Below, in pieces: positions 8,146 through 16,436 of a stretch of DNA of 64,000 nucleotides. Position numbers and translations under genes: made by a program. Within the stretch, counting starts at the first letter, position 1; each line of letters begins with the position of its first letter. The notes below the pieces were generated by a model. That model saw nothing but the letters and a program-made list of their open reading frames with translations. It had not been told where the DNA came from and did not search any database. Origin of the DNA: Fidelibacterota bacterium (GTDB lineage Bacteria; Fidelibacterota; UBA8477; JABMPR01); contig JABHBL010000022.1 of the NCBI GenBank assembly GCA_018673925.1, forward strand, positions 304,006-368,005, in the 5' to 3' direction.

Positions 8146-9681
8146 ATGCTGGCACGCGTATTAAGCAGTTCATTAATTGGAATAGATCCCTATCTCGTCG
8201 AGGTCGAGGTGAATGTCGAGGGCCACGCCTTTCGTTACTCAACTGTTGGATTACCAGAATTGGCGGTAAGAGAAAGTAAGGACAGGGTAATTTCGGCCAT
8301 CAAAAATAGCGGCTTCAGGTTCCCACCTAAGGCATACACAATAAATCTGGCTCCTGCTGACATTAAAAAAGAGGGGTCTGCATTTGATCTCCCCATCGCC
8401 ATCGGGATTCTGGCTGCTTTGGGAATCGTCATCCATGAAGACCTCGACGACTATGTACTTATGGGAGAATTGTCACTGGATGGTACTCTACGCGGCGTAA
8501 AAGGGGCTCTACCATCAGCTGTAGGTGTACATGAGGCTGAGATGAAGGGACTCATTCTACCTGCTCAGAATGCCCGTGAGGCAGCCGTGACTGGAAATAT
8601 TGATGTTATTCCTGTGAATACCTTGTTGGAAGCCATCCGTTTTCTAAATGGTGAGCAAGTTATTGAACCAGTAGAAGTCAATGCAGAACATTTGTTTTCA
8701 GAAGCACAGTGCTATCCAGTGGATCTGGCAGATGTGAGAGGCCAAGCTCATGTGAAGCGGGCTCTTGAAGTAGCTGCAGCAGGTGGTCACAATGTCCTCA
8801 TGATCGGTCCTCCTGGATCAGGGAAAACCATGCTGGCTAAACGATTCCCAACTATTCTTCCTCAAATGACTCTGGATGAAGCCTTGGAAACCACCAAGAT
8901 TCATTCCATTGCAGGTATGGTCAAAACCGAAGGACTGGTTGCCACTCGACCTTTCAGATCACCTCATCATACCATTTCAGATGCTGCTTTGGTTGGTGGC
9001 GGACGTATTCCACGTCCAGGAGAAGTGAGTCTGGCCCATCATGGCGTATTATTCCTAGATGAGCTGCCTGAGTTTCAGAAAAATGTACTGGAGGTGTTAC
9101 GCCAGCCACTTGAAAATACAGAAGTCACCATCAGTCGTGCCAGCATGAGTCTCACCTACCCTGCCAATTTTATCCTTCTGAGTGCCATGAACCCCTGCCC
9201 CTGCGGTTATAGCAGCGACCCACGCCATGAATGCACCTGCAGTAGTGTCGGTATTCAGAAGTATATGGCTAGAATCTCTGGTCCGCTTCTGGATCGGATT
9301 GATCTTCATATAGAAGTCCCAGCCATTCCTTTTGAAGAACTATCCAGTAAACAAGATGGAGAATCGTCATTTGAGGTAAGAAAGCGTGTACAACTAGCCA
9401 GAGATAATCAAATCAAACGCTTTGCAAATGAGCCACATATTCATTCTAATGCTGATATGCCACCTAAAATGATCCGAGGACTCTGCAAAGTAGATGGTGA
9501 GTCAGCTTCCTTGCTAAAGTCGGCTATCACCAACCTCGGATTGAGTGCCAGAGCCTATGATCGTATTCTTAAGGTTTCAAGGACAATAGCTGATCTATCA
9601 GAATGTTCTGAAATTCGAGTTGAGCATATATCTGAAGCCATTCAGTACCGTACCCTGGATAGACAATTATGGATGGTGTGA
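8146..9681 (+). CDS. YifB/ComM-family Mg-chelatase-like AAA+ ATPase
   Basis: The track starts at a TTG (8119). The ATG at 8146 has an AAGGAG site six bases upstream and gives the usual family N-terminus 'MLARVLSSSLIGIDPYLVEVEV', a 511-aa protein. Domains in order are an N-terminal ChlI/Lon-substrate-like domain (about 20-140), an AAA+ core with Walker A 'GPPGSGKTMLAKR' and Walker B 'VLFLDELPEF', and a C-terminal Mg_chelatase_C region. The 'CPCG' and 'CTCS' cysteine pairs after Walker B are typical. In ComM-type proteins the ring drives branch migration during natural transformation. That role is family knowledge and not demonstrated here. Confidence 0.92.
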   Translation: MLARVLSSSLIGIDPYLVEVEVNVEGHAFRYSTVGLPELAVRESKDRVISAIKNSGFRFPPKAYTINLAPADIKKEGSAFDLPIAIGILAALGIVIHEDLDDYVLMGELSLDGTLRGVKGALPSAVGVHEAEMKGLILPAQNAREAAVTGNIDVIPVNTLLEAIRFLNGEQVIEPVEVNAEHLFSEAQCYPVDLADVRGQAHVKRALEVAAAGGHNVLMIGPPGSGKTMLAKRFPTILPQMTLDEALETTKIHSIAGMVKTEGLVATRPFRSPHHTISDAALVGGGRIPRPGEVSLAHHGVLFLDELPEFQKNVLEVLRQPLENTEVTISRASMSLTYPANFILLSAMNPCPCGYSSDPRHECTCSSVGIQKYMARISGPLLDRIDLHIEVPAIPFEELSSKQDGESSFEVRKRVQLARDNQIKRFANEPHIHSNADMPPKMIRGLCKVDGESASLLKSAITNLGLSARAYDRILKVSRTIADLSECSEIRVEHISEAIQYRTLDRQLWMV

Positions 9682-10036
9682 TGAGGGATTGGACTCAGAA
9701 AGGGCGATTGTTAGTCAGGATGTATCATCGGAGGTACATGTTGTTTTTGGGATTGCTGTAATTTGCTGTGGGACAGACTGTTACGGAATACTGCCGAGGG
9801 ATACATAATCCCATGATTGAGATAAATCAACCACTTTTAAAGTCAAAGTGAGCATTCATTGCACATGTAAAAGCTGAAGCCTCCTCAAATCCTTTGCCAT
9901 GAAGCGATCATAGATATTAACAAACGGATTAGTTATCCTCCTGTTCGTAAGATAGTTTTGAGCACGCCTAGTGATTTGCCTAGATTATAGCGAATTCCAT
10001 TCTAATCGTGTGTGGATTGAAAAAGAATGATATAGG
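9682..10036. other. 355-base intergenic region, convergent gene ends
   Basis: This spacer lies between the yifB-like stop and the stop of the minus-strand membrane protein gene. ORF-track entries here are shadows. I see only a weak GGGATacataATCCC pair and no convincing terminator, RNA or repeat. Confidence 0.6.
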
Positions 10037-10738
10037 TCAACTTACGGTCTCGTTCTTTCCACCCTTTAGGAACAGCCAGATCATTATAGCCATTTCACCG
10101 ATGAGACAGGGGCCCATGAAGATGGTCCAGAGGATTTCAGGATACGCGGGAAATAGTTTCCCTACACTATCCATGAGGTATCCAATAGCAGCTATAAACA
10201 GAAGAATGCTGAAGATCTTTGGAATAAAACCGGATTTGAGTACCAGATATCCCAGAAGTGCCAGATGGAAGCTGAAAAAGAATAGACCAAGCTCAAAGCC
10301 AGCATTGAATCCATCAAAGAGAAGCAAGAGTAGACCTTGGGATTCAGGCACTCCAAAGCCAGTGAGAATGCTGTTTCCACTTGAGATAACGGAAATTAGA
10401 ATGAGATTCATCAATGCGCTGCCGAAGATGGCATCGTGTATAAGCATTAACCATGCAGAAAGTAGAGCGATACTCCTGTTTACATCTCTGAAGAACACAT
10501 AGACCGCCCAGGCTCTGACAATATCACCAAGAATGACAATCAGCCAACTGACGATACCTACGCGAAACAAACCCGCGGAGGCAGTGAGATTATTGGAGGT
10601 GCTGACAGCATCCCCCGGTACAATCAATCCATTCACAAATCCACCAGAGAAAATGGCACCACCAAATGAGAGTAGAAAACCTATCCCGGCTACCAATGCA
10701 GCTTGCCTTTTTGATACATCATGTTTTATTAAATTCAT
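10037..10738 (-). CDS. DUF4386-like integral membrane protein
   Basis: The 233-aa product has about six hydrophobic helices: 'AALVAGIGFLLSFGGAIFSGG' near the N-terminus, 'VGIVSWLIVILGDIVRAWAVYVFF', and four more to the C-terminus. The arrangement and the 'RVGIVSWL..I.GDIV.AWAVY.F' pattern are those of the DUF4386 family, whose function is unknown. It is flanked by long spacers on both sides and looks monocistronic. No regulatory gene adjoins it. Confidence 0.8.
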   Translation of the reverse strand: MNLIKHDVSKRQAALVAGIGFLLSFGGAIFSGGFVNGLIVPGDAVSTSNNLTASAGLFRVGIVSWLIVILGDIVRAWAVYVFFRDVNRSIALLSAWLMLIHDAIFGSALMNLILISVISSGNSILTGFGVPESQGLLLLLFDGFNAGFELGLFFFSFHLALLGYLVLKSGFIPKIFSILLFIAAIGYLMDSVGKLFPAYPEILWTIFMGPCLIGEMAIMIWLFLKGGKNETVS

Positions 10739-11022
10739 GTCATGCCCTCCAGAGTTTCAGATAGTGAAAGCTATTTCCTCATCTAACCAGCTATTAAGAA
10801 CTCACGGTCCCTACATCAGCGTAATACTTGATACCTACAATTGTTCGTAGCACTAATTATTGATAAGTTCCTTTGCAAAAATCATGCTAAGAACTTGGGC
10901 ATCAAAAAATAGAAAGTCACACTACCCAGATTCGTCACGGGTACACACATAGAGTACACGGCAGAACACGCATGCCTGCATCTCACTGATACACAGTCAC
11001 TTACAGAATCAGAATTGGGAAT

Positions 11023-14000
11023 TTAAAATCCCTTGTTGTTTGCGATCAGCATTATTGGTTGCGTTTTACCAATCTGTCGTGAAGGTTTCACCTTATCAAG
11101 GAACTCTATATGCTTGACTGTCAGAGAGATGGCCCCAAAGTCCTCCTCTACAAGGCCGCGTAAAAGATAGGGACGTGCATTGCTGAGCATGCGACAAAAC
11201 TTCCGATACACTTCAGGGAAAAACACGGTTTCGTAGATGGCTGTGGTATCCTCAAAGCTAATGAACTCCATGGGCTCATCATTCTTTGTGTGAACTACTT
11301 TCCCCGTAATGAGCCAGCCAATAACGGGAATCTCCTTCCCAACATACTTCCTAAGATCGCAGGCCCGTACATAAGCCAGATGCTGCAGCAGCTTCGCATA
11401 TAGACTCAAAGGGTGGCGTGAGATAAGAAAACCCAGGACATCAGCTTCATGAATGAGCATTGTTTTTTCAGAATATGCTCCTGTGTCAGGGATGTAGTAG
11501 CTGTCACGTTCGTTTAGATCCAACAGAGACGCTGGTTTATCCCGTCGTTGTTGGCTGGCTCTGGCCTGATACAGCTGCCACATGAGTCCGGGTCGGGCTT
11601 CTATACCCTCTACACCGTCAAAAGAACCTGCTTTGATGAGAATACGTACATCAGATTGATCCAACTCAGGCATACGTCTCAAGAAACTCTCAAATGAGCG
11701 AAAACGGCCATTTGTCTCCCGCTCAGCAACGATGTACTCCAGTGCGGTTCGTTTGATTCCCTTCAGTTGCATAAACCCTATCTGCACCCAGTCATTCAGA
11801 CCAGTATGTCGTATCTCTGAGTTATTGATACTGGGGAGCAGGACTTTCAAACCAAGACGACGCGCCTCCGAGTAATAGCCAAAAGTAGAGTAGTATCCAC
11901 CCAGATTGGTCATGACGGAGGCGATAAACTCCGCCGGATAGTGAGCTTTCAGATAGGCTGACTTGAATGAGACCAAAGCATATGAGGCAGAATGGGGCTT
12001 ACAAAAGGAATACCCTGAAAAGGACATGATCATTTCCCAGAGGGTTTCGATGATGCTATCTTCTACCCCATTCTCACGTGCTCCATTAACAAATTTCTCA
12101 CAATAATCACGGAGCTTAGCCTCTTTGTGTTTCTTGGACATGACCTTGCGCAATTCGTTGCCTTCATCGGCATCGAAACCGGCCAGACGCATAGCAACTC
12201 GCGTGACATCTTCCTGGTAAACCATTATCCCATAGGTCTCTTTGAGGGTTTCATCAAGTAAGGGGTGAAGTGGATCATAGTCACCACCATGGAGACGGCG
12301 GACAAACTCTCTGATCCATTTGTTGGCTGCCGGTCGGATAATACTGGAGGCAATGACCAGGTTTTCATAGTCACCCGTTTGCATCTTACTCAGCAGTTGA
12401 CGAGTAGCCGGGGACTCTACATAGAAACAGCCCATGGTGCGGGCAGTACGGATGAGCTCCTGGGTTCGTAAATCTTCCAGGGGGTTTAGTTTCCAATATG
12501 GGATATCCACACCATAATGCTCATGTACATCGGCCAGAATATCCCGAATGACAGCCAGAGAGCGATTTCCCAGGAGATCAATCTTGATCAGCCCAAAGTC
12601 CTCTGCCTGATCTTTCTCCCACTGGATGATCTGAACGCCTTTGGGAGCACGCTGAATCGGTACATAGCTACGGATTTCATGGGGTGTCAGGACAACTCCC
12701 CCGGGATGGACGCTCAGGTGTCTGGGAAATCCAGCAAGGTAGAAGCCATTACGGATTATCTCTGGCCAGGGGTCCTTGAGATCAAGATCGCTGAGCAAGG
12801 GATTGGTGGCTAGCTCCTCAAATGGGTCACTGACATACCATAAATGGGACAGACGCTTGGTTACAATACCTATCTCACTCTCAGTCAGTCCATATACCTT
12901 AGCTACTTCTCGAATAGCAGCCCGCGCCTTGAAGGTCACATGGTTACAGATCATGGCTGAATGGGAGTCACCGTAGGTATCAAAGGTATACTGCAAAATC
13001 TCGTCTCGAGTATCCCAGGGGAAATCCACATCAATATCTGGCGGGTCCTTGCGCCCGGGAGACAGGAAGCGTTCAAAGAAGAGATTGTGGCGGATGGGAT
13101 CGACATGGGTGATTTTCAATGTATAGGCGACAATACTGGCTGCAGCACTCCCCCGTCCACATGTGATGGGTGATTGCTTGACGATATCCTGAACTGTGAG
13201 GAAGTAATTAGAGAAGCGTTTCTCTTTAACAGTCTTCAACTCATGCTCAATGCGGTCTCGGATACGATCTGTCATATTGCCATAGCGCTCCTGAGCACCC
13301 AGATAGACACGATTTTTTAGTTCCTGGTAATCCCTGCTATCATTGGAGTCAGGAAAAATGAAGTTGTCCAGCGGTGGTCTCCACTGGCATTTTGCAGCAA
13401 TTTCCATGGTACGATCCAGGGCCTCCTCTGCAAAGGGCAGTACATCGAGCGTTTCTGCCGGACTATGGAGATAATTATCAGTGGGAATGAGTTCTTCTTC
13501 AGGCAAGCGTGACAGTTTGGTGTTCAGATTGATGGCGCGCATAATGCGATGGAGCTGATGTCCCCGAGGTGAGCCCATGTATGCAGGGATGTTAGCCACA
13601 CATGGAAAACCTTTCTCACGAGCCCAGTGGTACAAGCTGTAACTGCCTGATTTCAGGGAGACATACACATCCTCGGACTGGTATGCCTCCAGTAAATCAC
13701 GGCTCTGGGTCAGCATGACCAATCCTTCCAACCGTCCAGTGAGATGTTTGAGCAGATCGAAGCTTTCTTCAGCATCATGGCGCTGGCTGATCAGGCGACA
13801 AAGGTTGGAATAGCCTGTGATGTTTTTGACCAGCAGAACAGCCTTGCGCTTCTGCGCATCATCTAATGTTGCCCCAACGATCATATCCAGACCACGCTCT
13901 AGGGCTGTCTGATAAAGGAAGATCATGCCATAGAGATTATTGGTATCAGCAATGGCAAATTGGGTATAGCCCTTCTTGATCATGAAATCGCATAGATGCT

Positions 14001-14058
14001 TTGGGGAAAGGGTTCCCCTGAGTAAAGAGTAATGGCTATGGACTTCGAGAGGGATCAT
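11023..14058 (-). CDS. dnaE2: Error-prone DNA polymerase III alpha subunit (DnaE2/ImuC type)
   Basis: This 1011-aa C-family polymerase is shorter than replicative DnaE and fits DnaE2. It has an N-terminal PHP domain ('VHSHYSLLRGTLSP' at residue 6), the palm with catalytic aspartates in 'PDIDVDF' (about residue 340), the fingers region with 'HPGGVVL', tandem HhH segments and a C-terminal OB-fold. It is the last gene of the lexA mutasome operon, consistent with SOS-induced translesion synthesis together with the ImuB-like protein. Its ATG shows no ribosome site. Removing the inserted S23 gene upstream would restore an ATGA overlap with the preceding gene, suggesting translation was originally coupled. 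Confidence 0.93.
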   Translation of the reverse strand: MIPLEVHSHYSLLRGTLSPKHLCDFMIKKGYTQFAIADTNNLYGMIFLYQTALERGLDMIVGATLDDAQKRKAVLLVKNITGYSNLCRLISQRHDAEESFDLLKHLTGRLEGLVMLTQSRDLLEAYQSEDVYVSLKSGSYSLYHWAREKGFPCVANIPAYMGSPRGHQLHRIMRAINLNTKLSRLPEEELIPTDNYLHSPAETLDVLPFAEEALDRTMEIAAKCQWRPPLDNFIFPDSNDSRDYQELKNRVYLGAQERYGNMTDRIRDRIEHELKTVKEKRFSNYFLTVQDIVKQSPITCGRGSAAASIVAYTLKITHVDPIRHNLFFERFLSPGRKDPPDIDVDFPWDTRDEILQYTFDTYGDSHSAMICNHVTFKARAAIREVAKVYGLTESEIGIVTKRLSHLWYVSDPFEELATNPLLSDLDLKDPWPEIIRNGFYLAGFPRHLSVHPGGVVLTPHEIRSYVPIQRAPKGVQIIQWEKDQAEDFGLIKIDLLGNRSLAVIRDILADVHEHYGVDIPYWKLNPLEDLRTQELIRTARTMGCFYVESPATRQLLSKMQTGDYENLVIASSIIRPAANKWIREFVRRLHGGDYDPLHPLLDETLKETYGIMVYQEDVTRVAMRLAGFDADEGNELRKVMSKKHKEAKLRDYCEKFVNGARENGVEDSIIETLWEMIMSFSGYSFCKPHSASYALVSFKSAYLKAHYPAEFIASVMTNLGGYYSTFGYYSEARRLGLKVLLPSINNSEIRHTGLNDWVQIGFMQLKGIKRTALEYIVAERETNGRFRSFESFLRRMPELDQSDVRILIKAGSFDGVEGIEARPGLMWQLYQARASQQRRDKPASLLDLNERDSYYIPDTGAYSEKTMLIHEADVLGFLISRHPLSLYAKLLQHLAYVRACDLRKYVGKEIPVIGWLITGKVVHTKNDEPMEFISFEDTTAIYETVFFPEVYRKFCRMLSNARPYLLRGLVEEDFGAISLTVKHIEFLDKVKPSRQIGKTQPIMLIANNKGF

Positions 14059-14486
14059 TTAATTACGAATTACAAATTACGAATTTGATTTTTCATAGTG
14101 CGTTGAATACTGCCAAGGATCTTCAATAGCTCACTGCAATCTTCCAAAAGGGATTTAGACTGAGTTGGACTCAAATACCCGCTATCCTGCATAAGGCGAA
14201 GCCAGTAATGTGTCTCGCGTGCTTCCTTATATGAAATTGATAGCTTTGCCTGGAAATCTTTTTGTGATTGACCACCAATCGCTTCTTCCACATTTGCCCC
14301 GATAGATGTACCACTTTTCACTAGCTGTTTCGAAAGTACATACTCTTGTTTTTCTTTCACCAGGTACTGGTAAAGCTTCACGATTCTCACTGCAAATGCA
14401 TAGCTTTTTGTCTGAACTACATTGTTTTGCTTCATAGTCATTCCTAATTCCTAATTCCTAATTTGTAATTTCTTAGGGGGATCATT
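14051..14486 (-). mobile_element. Putative S23-gene insertion cassette with target duplication
   Basis: The segment is bounded by a 9-bp direct repeat GGGATCATT (14051-14059 and 14478-14486, plus-strand reading). Just inside are 12-bp inverted repeats, AATTACAAATTA at 14068-14079 and TAATTTGTAATT at 14459-14470, embedded in short tandem AATTACGAATT/AATTAGGAATT-type repeats. The only gene inside is the S23 four-helix-bundle ORF; there is no transposase. Excising the segment plus one repeat copy joins the upstream S23 gene stop to the dnaE2 start as an ATGA overlap. The boundaries are read directly from sequence. Mobility, presumably with machinery supplied in trans, is inference. Confidence 0.7.
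14070..14441 (-). CDS. S23 four-helix-bundle protein (inserted copy)
   Basis: The 123-aa protein belongs to the four-helix-bundle family first seen in 23S rRNA intervening sequences. Residues 10-30 ('SYAFAVRIVKLYQYLVKEKQ') start helix 1, followed by 'QLVKSGTSIGANVEEAIGGQSQ' (the family's conserved turn) and 'SISYKEARETHYWLRLM'. No catalytic function is known for the family; an RNA- or nucleic-acid-binding role has been proposed. It is only distantly similar to the neighbouring S23 protein. Flanking repeats and target duplication indicate it was inserted between that gene and dnaE2. The start ATG follows an AGGAATGACT sequence made by the repeat itself. Confidence 0.88.
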   Translation of the reverse strand: MTMKQNNVVQTKSYAFAVRIVKLYQYLVKEKQEYVLSKQLVKSGTSIGANVEEAIGGQSQKDFQAKLSISYKEARETHYWLRLMQDSGYLSPTQSKSLLEDCSELLKILGSIQRTMKNQIRNL

Positions 14487-14856
14487 GTAGTCCGCCCTCA
14501 GGATGTGGCCGGATGGATCTCTGGTAGGCAATCAATTTTGGTCGCAAAGCATCATAGCCTCGTTCAAAGCGTTTTACCTCGGCCTCCTGCAGGTACTTGA
14601 GTTCCCTGGCAACCAACAATTGGGCATAAATCTCATTCAGAGCCCCCAGAGCAACATCTACGGCGTGCTGGCGGTCTTTGGTTGTGCGTCTAGAGGTTCC
14701 CTCAGCCAGAATAGCCGGGATACTCACTGCAGCTCGTTGAAGCTGGGCGGTCATACCCATACGTTCTTTATCCGGGAATTGTGAGGTAATGGTATAGATA
14801 TATTTGGCCATAAGTATTGCACGTTGGAAAACATCCAACCCCTTGAAGGTTGCCAT
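14482..14856 (-). CDS. S23 four-helix-bundle protein coupled to imuB-like gene
   Basis: This 124-aa protein has the same fold as the neighbour: 'LDVFQRAILMAKYIYTITSQFP', the conserved 'QLQRAAVSIPAILAEGTSR' segment and 'GALNEIYAQLLVARELKYL'. Unlike the neighbour it looks native to the operon. Its ATG lies two bases after the imuB-like stop. Its own stop would overlap the dnaE2 ATG (CA-ATGA) if the inserted cassette were absent. The position between the two polymerase-related genes suggests a role in the mutasome, for example as a small adaptor. This is inference from context; no enzymatic motif is present. Confidence 0.87.
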   Translation of the reverse strand: MATFKGLDVFQRAILMAKYIYTITSQFPDKERMGMTAQLQRAAVSIPAILAEGTSRRTTKDRQHAVDVALGALNEIYAQLLVARELKYLQEAEVKRFERGYDALRPKLIAYQRSIRPHPEGGLQ

Positions 14857-14858
14857 CG

Positions 14859-16076
14859 CTATGCCCTGACTGGGCTGTGTATGATATCGTTCCCAGTGTT
14901 CAGGACAATGGGCTCTGTGAGTCCAAATCGTATGACAGGGTAACCATGTCGGGCACGCAGCTTGTCCATGGCCTGGTGCAATTCGCCATGTTTGGCAGCA
15001 TCAGGATCAATCACCTTGGAAAAAAGACTGATCTGTTGGGCGGCCTGTATGAGGTTCTCAAAACCGATGGAGAGATAGCGAACCCGAGTACGTCGCTCAA
15101 AGAGTTGCTCAAAGATTTTCTGGGTATGATAGAACATGAGATATTCTTTATGCGTTGCTTCAGGTAGACGCACTGTACGTGTGGCAATCTTGCTGTCGGA
15201 ATAACGGCAAAAGATACGAAAGCTGTTGACCTTCTTGTTCTTCTGGCGCAAGCGGGTGCAGCCATTCTCAATGAGATAATAGACAACTCCCATAATCAAT
15301 TGGTCATCGTTGCTATCCTCACTGAAGGTATACTCCTCTTTTATCTCCAGACGCTGCTCTGGGGGCATTACAGGGCTTAGATCAATACCCAGAGCCTTCT
15401 GATGTAAGGTCAGAGCATTCTTGCCAATGACCAGAATCAACTTATTGATGGGAACTGCTGCCAACATACCAATGCTGGTCAGGTTCAACTCCTCCAGAAG
15501 CACCTGATCGGTGGTGTGACCAATACCTGGCAACATCTTGAGTTCCAGGGGATCCAGGAAGGTGCGCTCGTTGCCAGGTAAAACATCAAAAAGCTCAGCA
15601 TATTGGCGGATGTAGCGTGCTGCCACTGATGAAACCAGCTTGTTTGCAGAAATACCAATACTTGAAGTCAGGCGGAATGATTCACGGATATCCTTATGAA
15701 TACGATAGGCACTGTCCTTAATGCGTCCCAGCAAGCGTGTGGTACCCGTCATATCAATGGCAACCTGTCCATAGCGGATGGGCTCAACATAGGGTGAATA
15801 ACGGGAAACCTGACTGGTAATGGCGTTCATTGCGCGCTGGTAAAGTTCCGGATTGGAATCCACCACGATAAGACGATGCTCCAGTTTGAGTGCCTGTCCA
15901 AGAAGCATGCCCCGATGGATGCCTTCCTGGCGGGCTTCCCTGGAAGCTGATAATATGATTGCCCGTCCTCCAGATCCAGATGCCACCACCACAGGTCGAT
16001 CGCGATAGCTGCTATGGACAGCCTGCTCAACCGTAGCCGGGAATGATGGAACTTCTATGTGTAGAACATCTTTCAT
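14859..16076 (-). CDS. imuB: ImuB-like catalytically degenerate Y-family polymerase
   Basis: The track start at 16091 is a TTG; the ATG at 16076 gives 405 aa with the expected N-terminus 'MKDVLHIEVPSF'. The family motif HVDMD is here HIEVP (first catalytic Asp changed to Glu8, second acidic residue to Pro). The second motif reads 'VAIDMTG', with Asp108 kept but the following Glu replaced by Met. The 'GISANKLVSSVAARY' fingers motif and helix-hairpin-helix 'LKMLPGIGHTTDQ' are retained. Loss of the acidic triad is the hallmark of ImuB, which acts as a scaffold linking the clamp to DnaE2. Gene order lexA - ImuB-like - dnaE2 supports this. Residual activity cannot be excluded. Confidence 0.85.
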   Translation of the reverse strand: MKDVLHIEVPSFPATVEQAVHSSYRDRPVVVASGSGGRAIILSASREARQEGIHRGMLLGQALKLEHRLIVVDSNPELYQRAMNAITSQVSRYSPYVEPIRYGQVAIDMTGTTRLLGRIKDSAYRIHKDIRESFRLTSSIGISANKLVSSVAARYIRQYAELFDVLPGNERTFLDPLELKMLPGIGHTTDQVLLEELNLTSIGMLAAVPINKLILVIGKNALTLHQKALGIDLSPVMPPEQRLEIKEEYTFSEDSNDDQLIMGVVYYLIENGCTRLRQKNKKVNSFRIFCRYSDSKIATRTVRLPEATHKEYLMFYHTQKIFEQLFERRTRVRYLSIGFENLIQAAQQISLFSKVIDPDAAKHGELHQAMDKLRARHGYPVIRFGLTEPIVLNTGNDIIHSPVRA

Positions 16077-16146
16077 GGTCAAAAGTCCCAAAGTCGAAGG
16101 TCAAAGGATGAAAAGCAGAAGGTAGAAGTCAGGAGTCAGGAGTCAG
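16077..16146. repeat. Short degenerate tandem repeats upstream of imuB-like gene
   Basis: On the plus strand the spacer contains AGTCAGG three times in a row, preceded by degenerate copies of AAAGTC/AAGGTC-type heptamers and AGAAGGTAGAAG. It is non-coding and sits directly before the ImuB-like ATG. Similar low-complexity runs flank S23-type genes, so it may be the scar of an earlier insertion. That is inference. Confidence 0.55.
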
Positions 16147-16191
16147 GGAACAGAATTTCTGGAGAATATCCTATTCCAAACTCGAGGATGC

Positions 16192-16398
16192 CTAACCGGC
16201 AAGGCGGCTGGTAGTGGCGATCTCATAGTGAATCACAGGAGCTGCTGGACGGACAGGCCTGGTTTGTTTCTTCGGTGCAGGGACAGTGGCCGAAAGTCCA
16301 GCTACTCCATGGGATACTGACGACAATACAGCTCTGGTTCTTCCCCGGGGACCACGAAACAGGCTGGAGGCGGGCTGAGGTATTGAATTGTATCGCAT
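16192..16398 (-). CDS. Small basic protein between lexA and imuB-like gene
   Basis: This 68-aa ORF is short, but its ATG has a good AAAGGATCACAT ribosome site. It lies 38 bases after the lexA stop in the same direction and fills the place where imuA usually sits. The product is basic and rich in Pro, Arg, Ser and Ala ('PRGRTRAVLSS', 'PAPKKQTRPVRPAAP'), likely disordered, with no recognised domain. ImuA proteins are much longer RecA-like proteins, so this is not an ImuA homologue by sequence. It may be a small SOS-induced factor, or a remnant. Confidence 0.55.
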   Translation of the reverse strand: MRYNSIPQPASSLFRGPRGRTRAVLSSVSHGVAGLSATVPAPKKQTRPVRPAAPVIHYEIATTSRLAG

Positions 16399-16436
16399 AT
16401 GTGATCCTTTTGAATGTTCGCTATTCTTAGTACTTA

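Noticed and set aside
10920-10960. GTACACACATAGAGTACAC as a second LexA-type operator
   Set aside because: Spacing differs from the lexA promoter repeat (13 vs 11 bases) and it is not within a promoter; probably chance.
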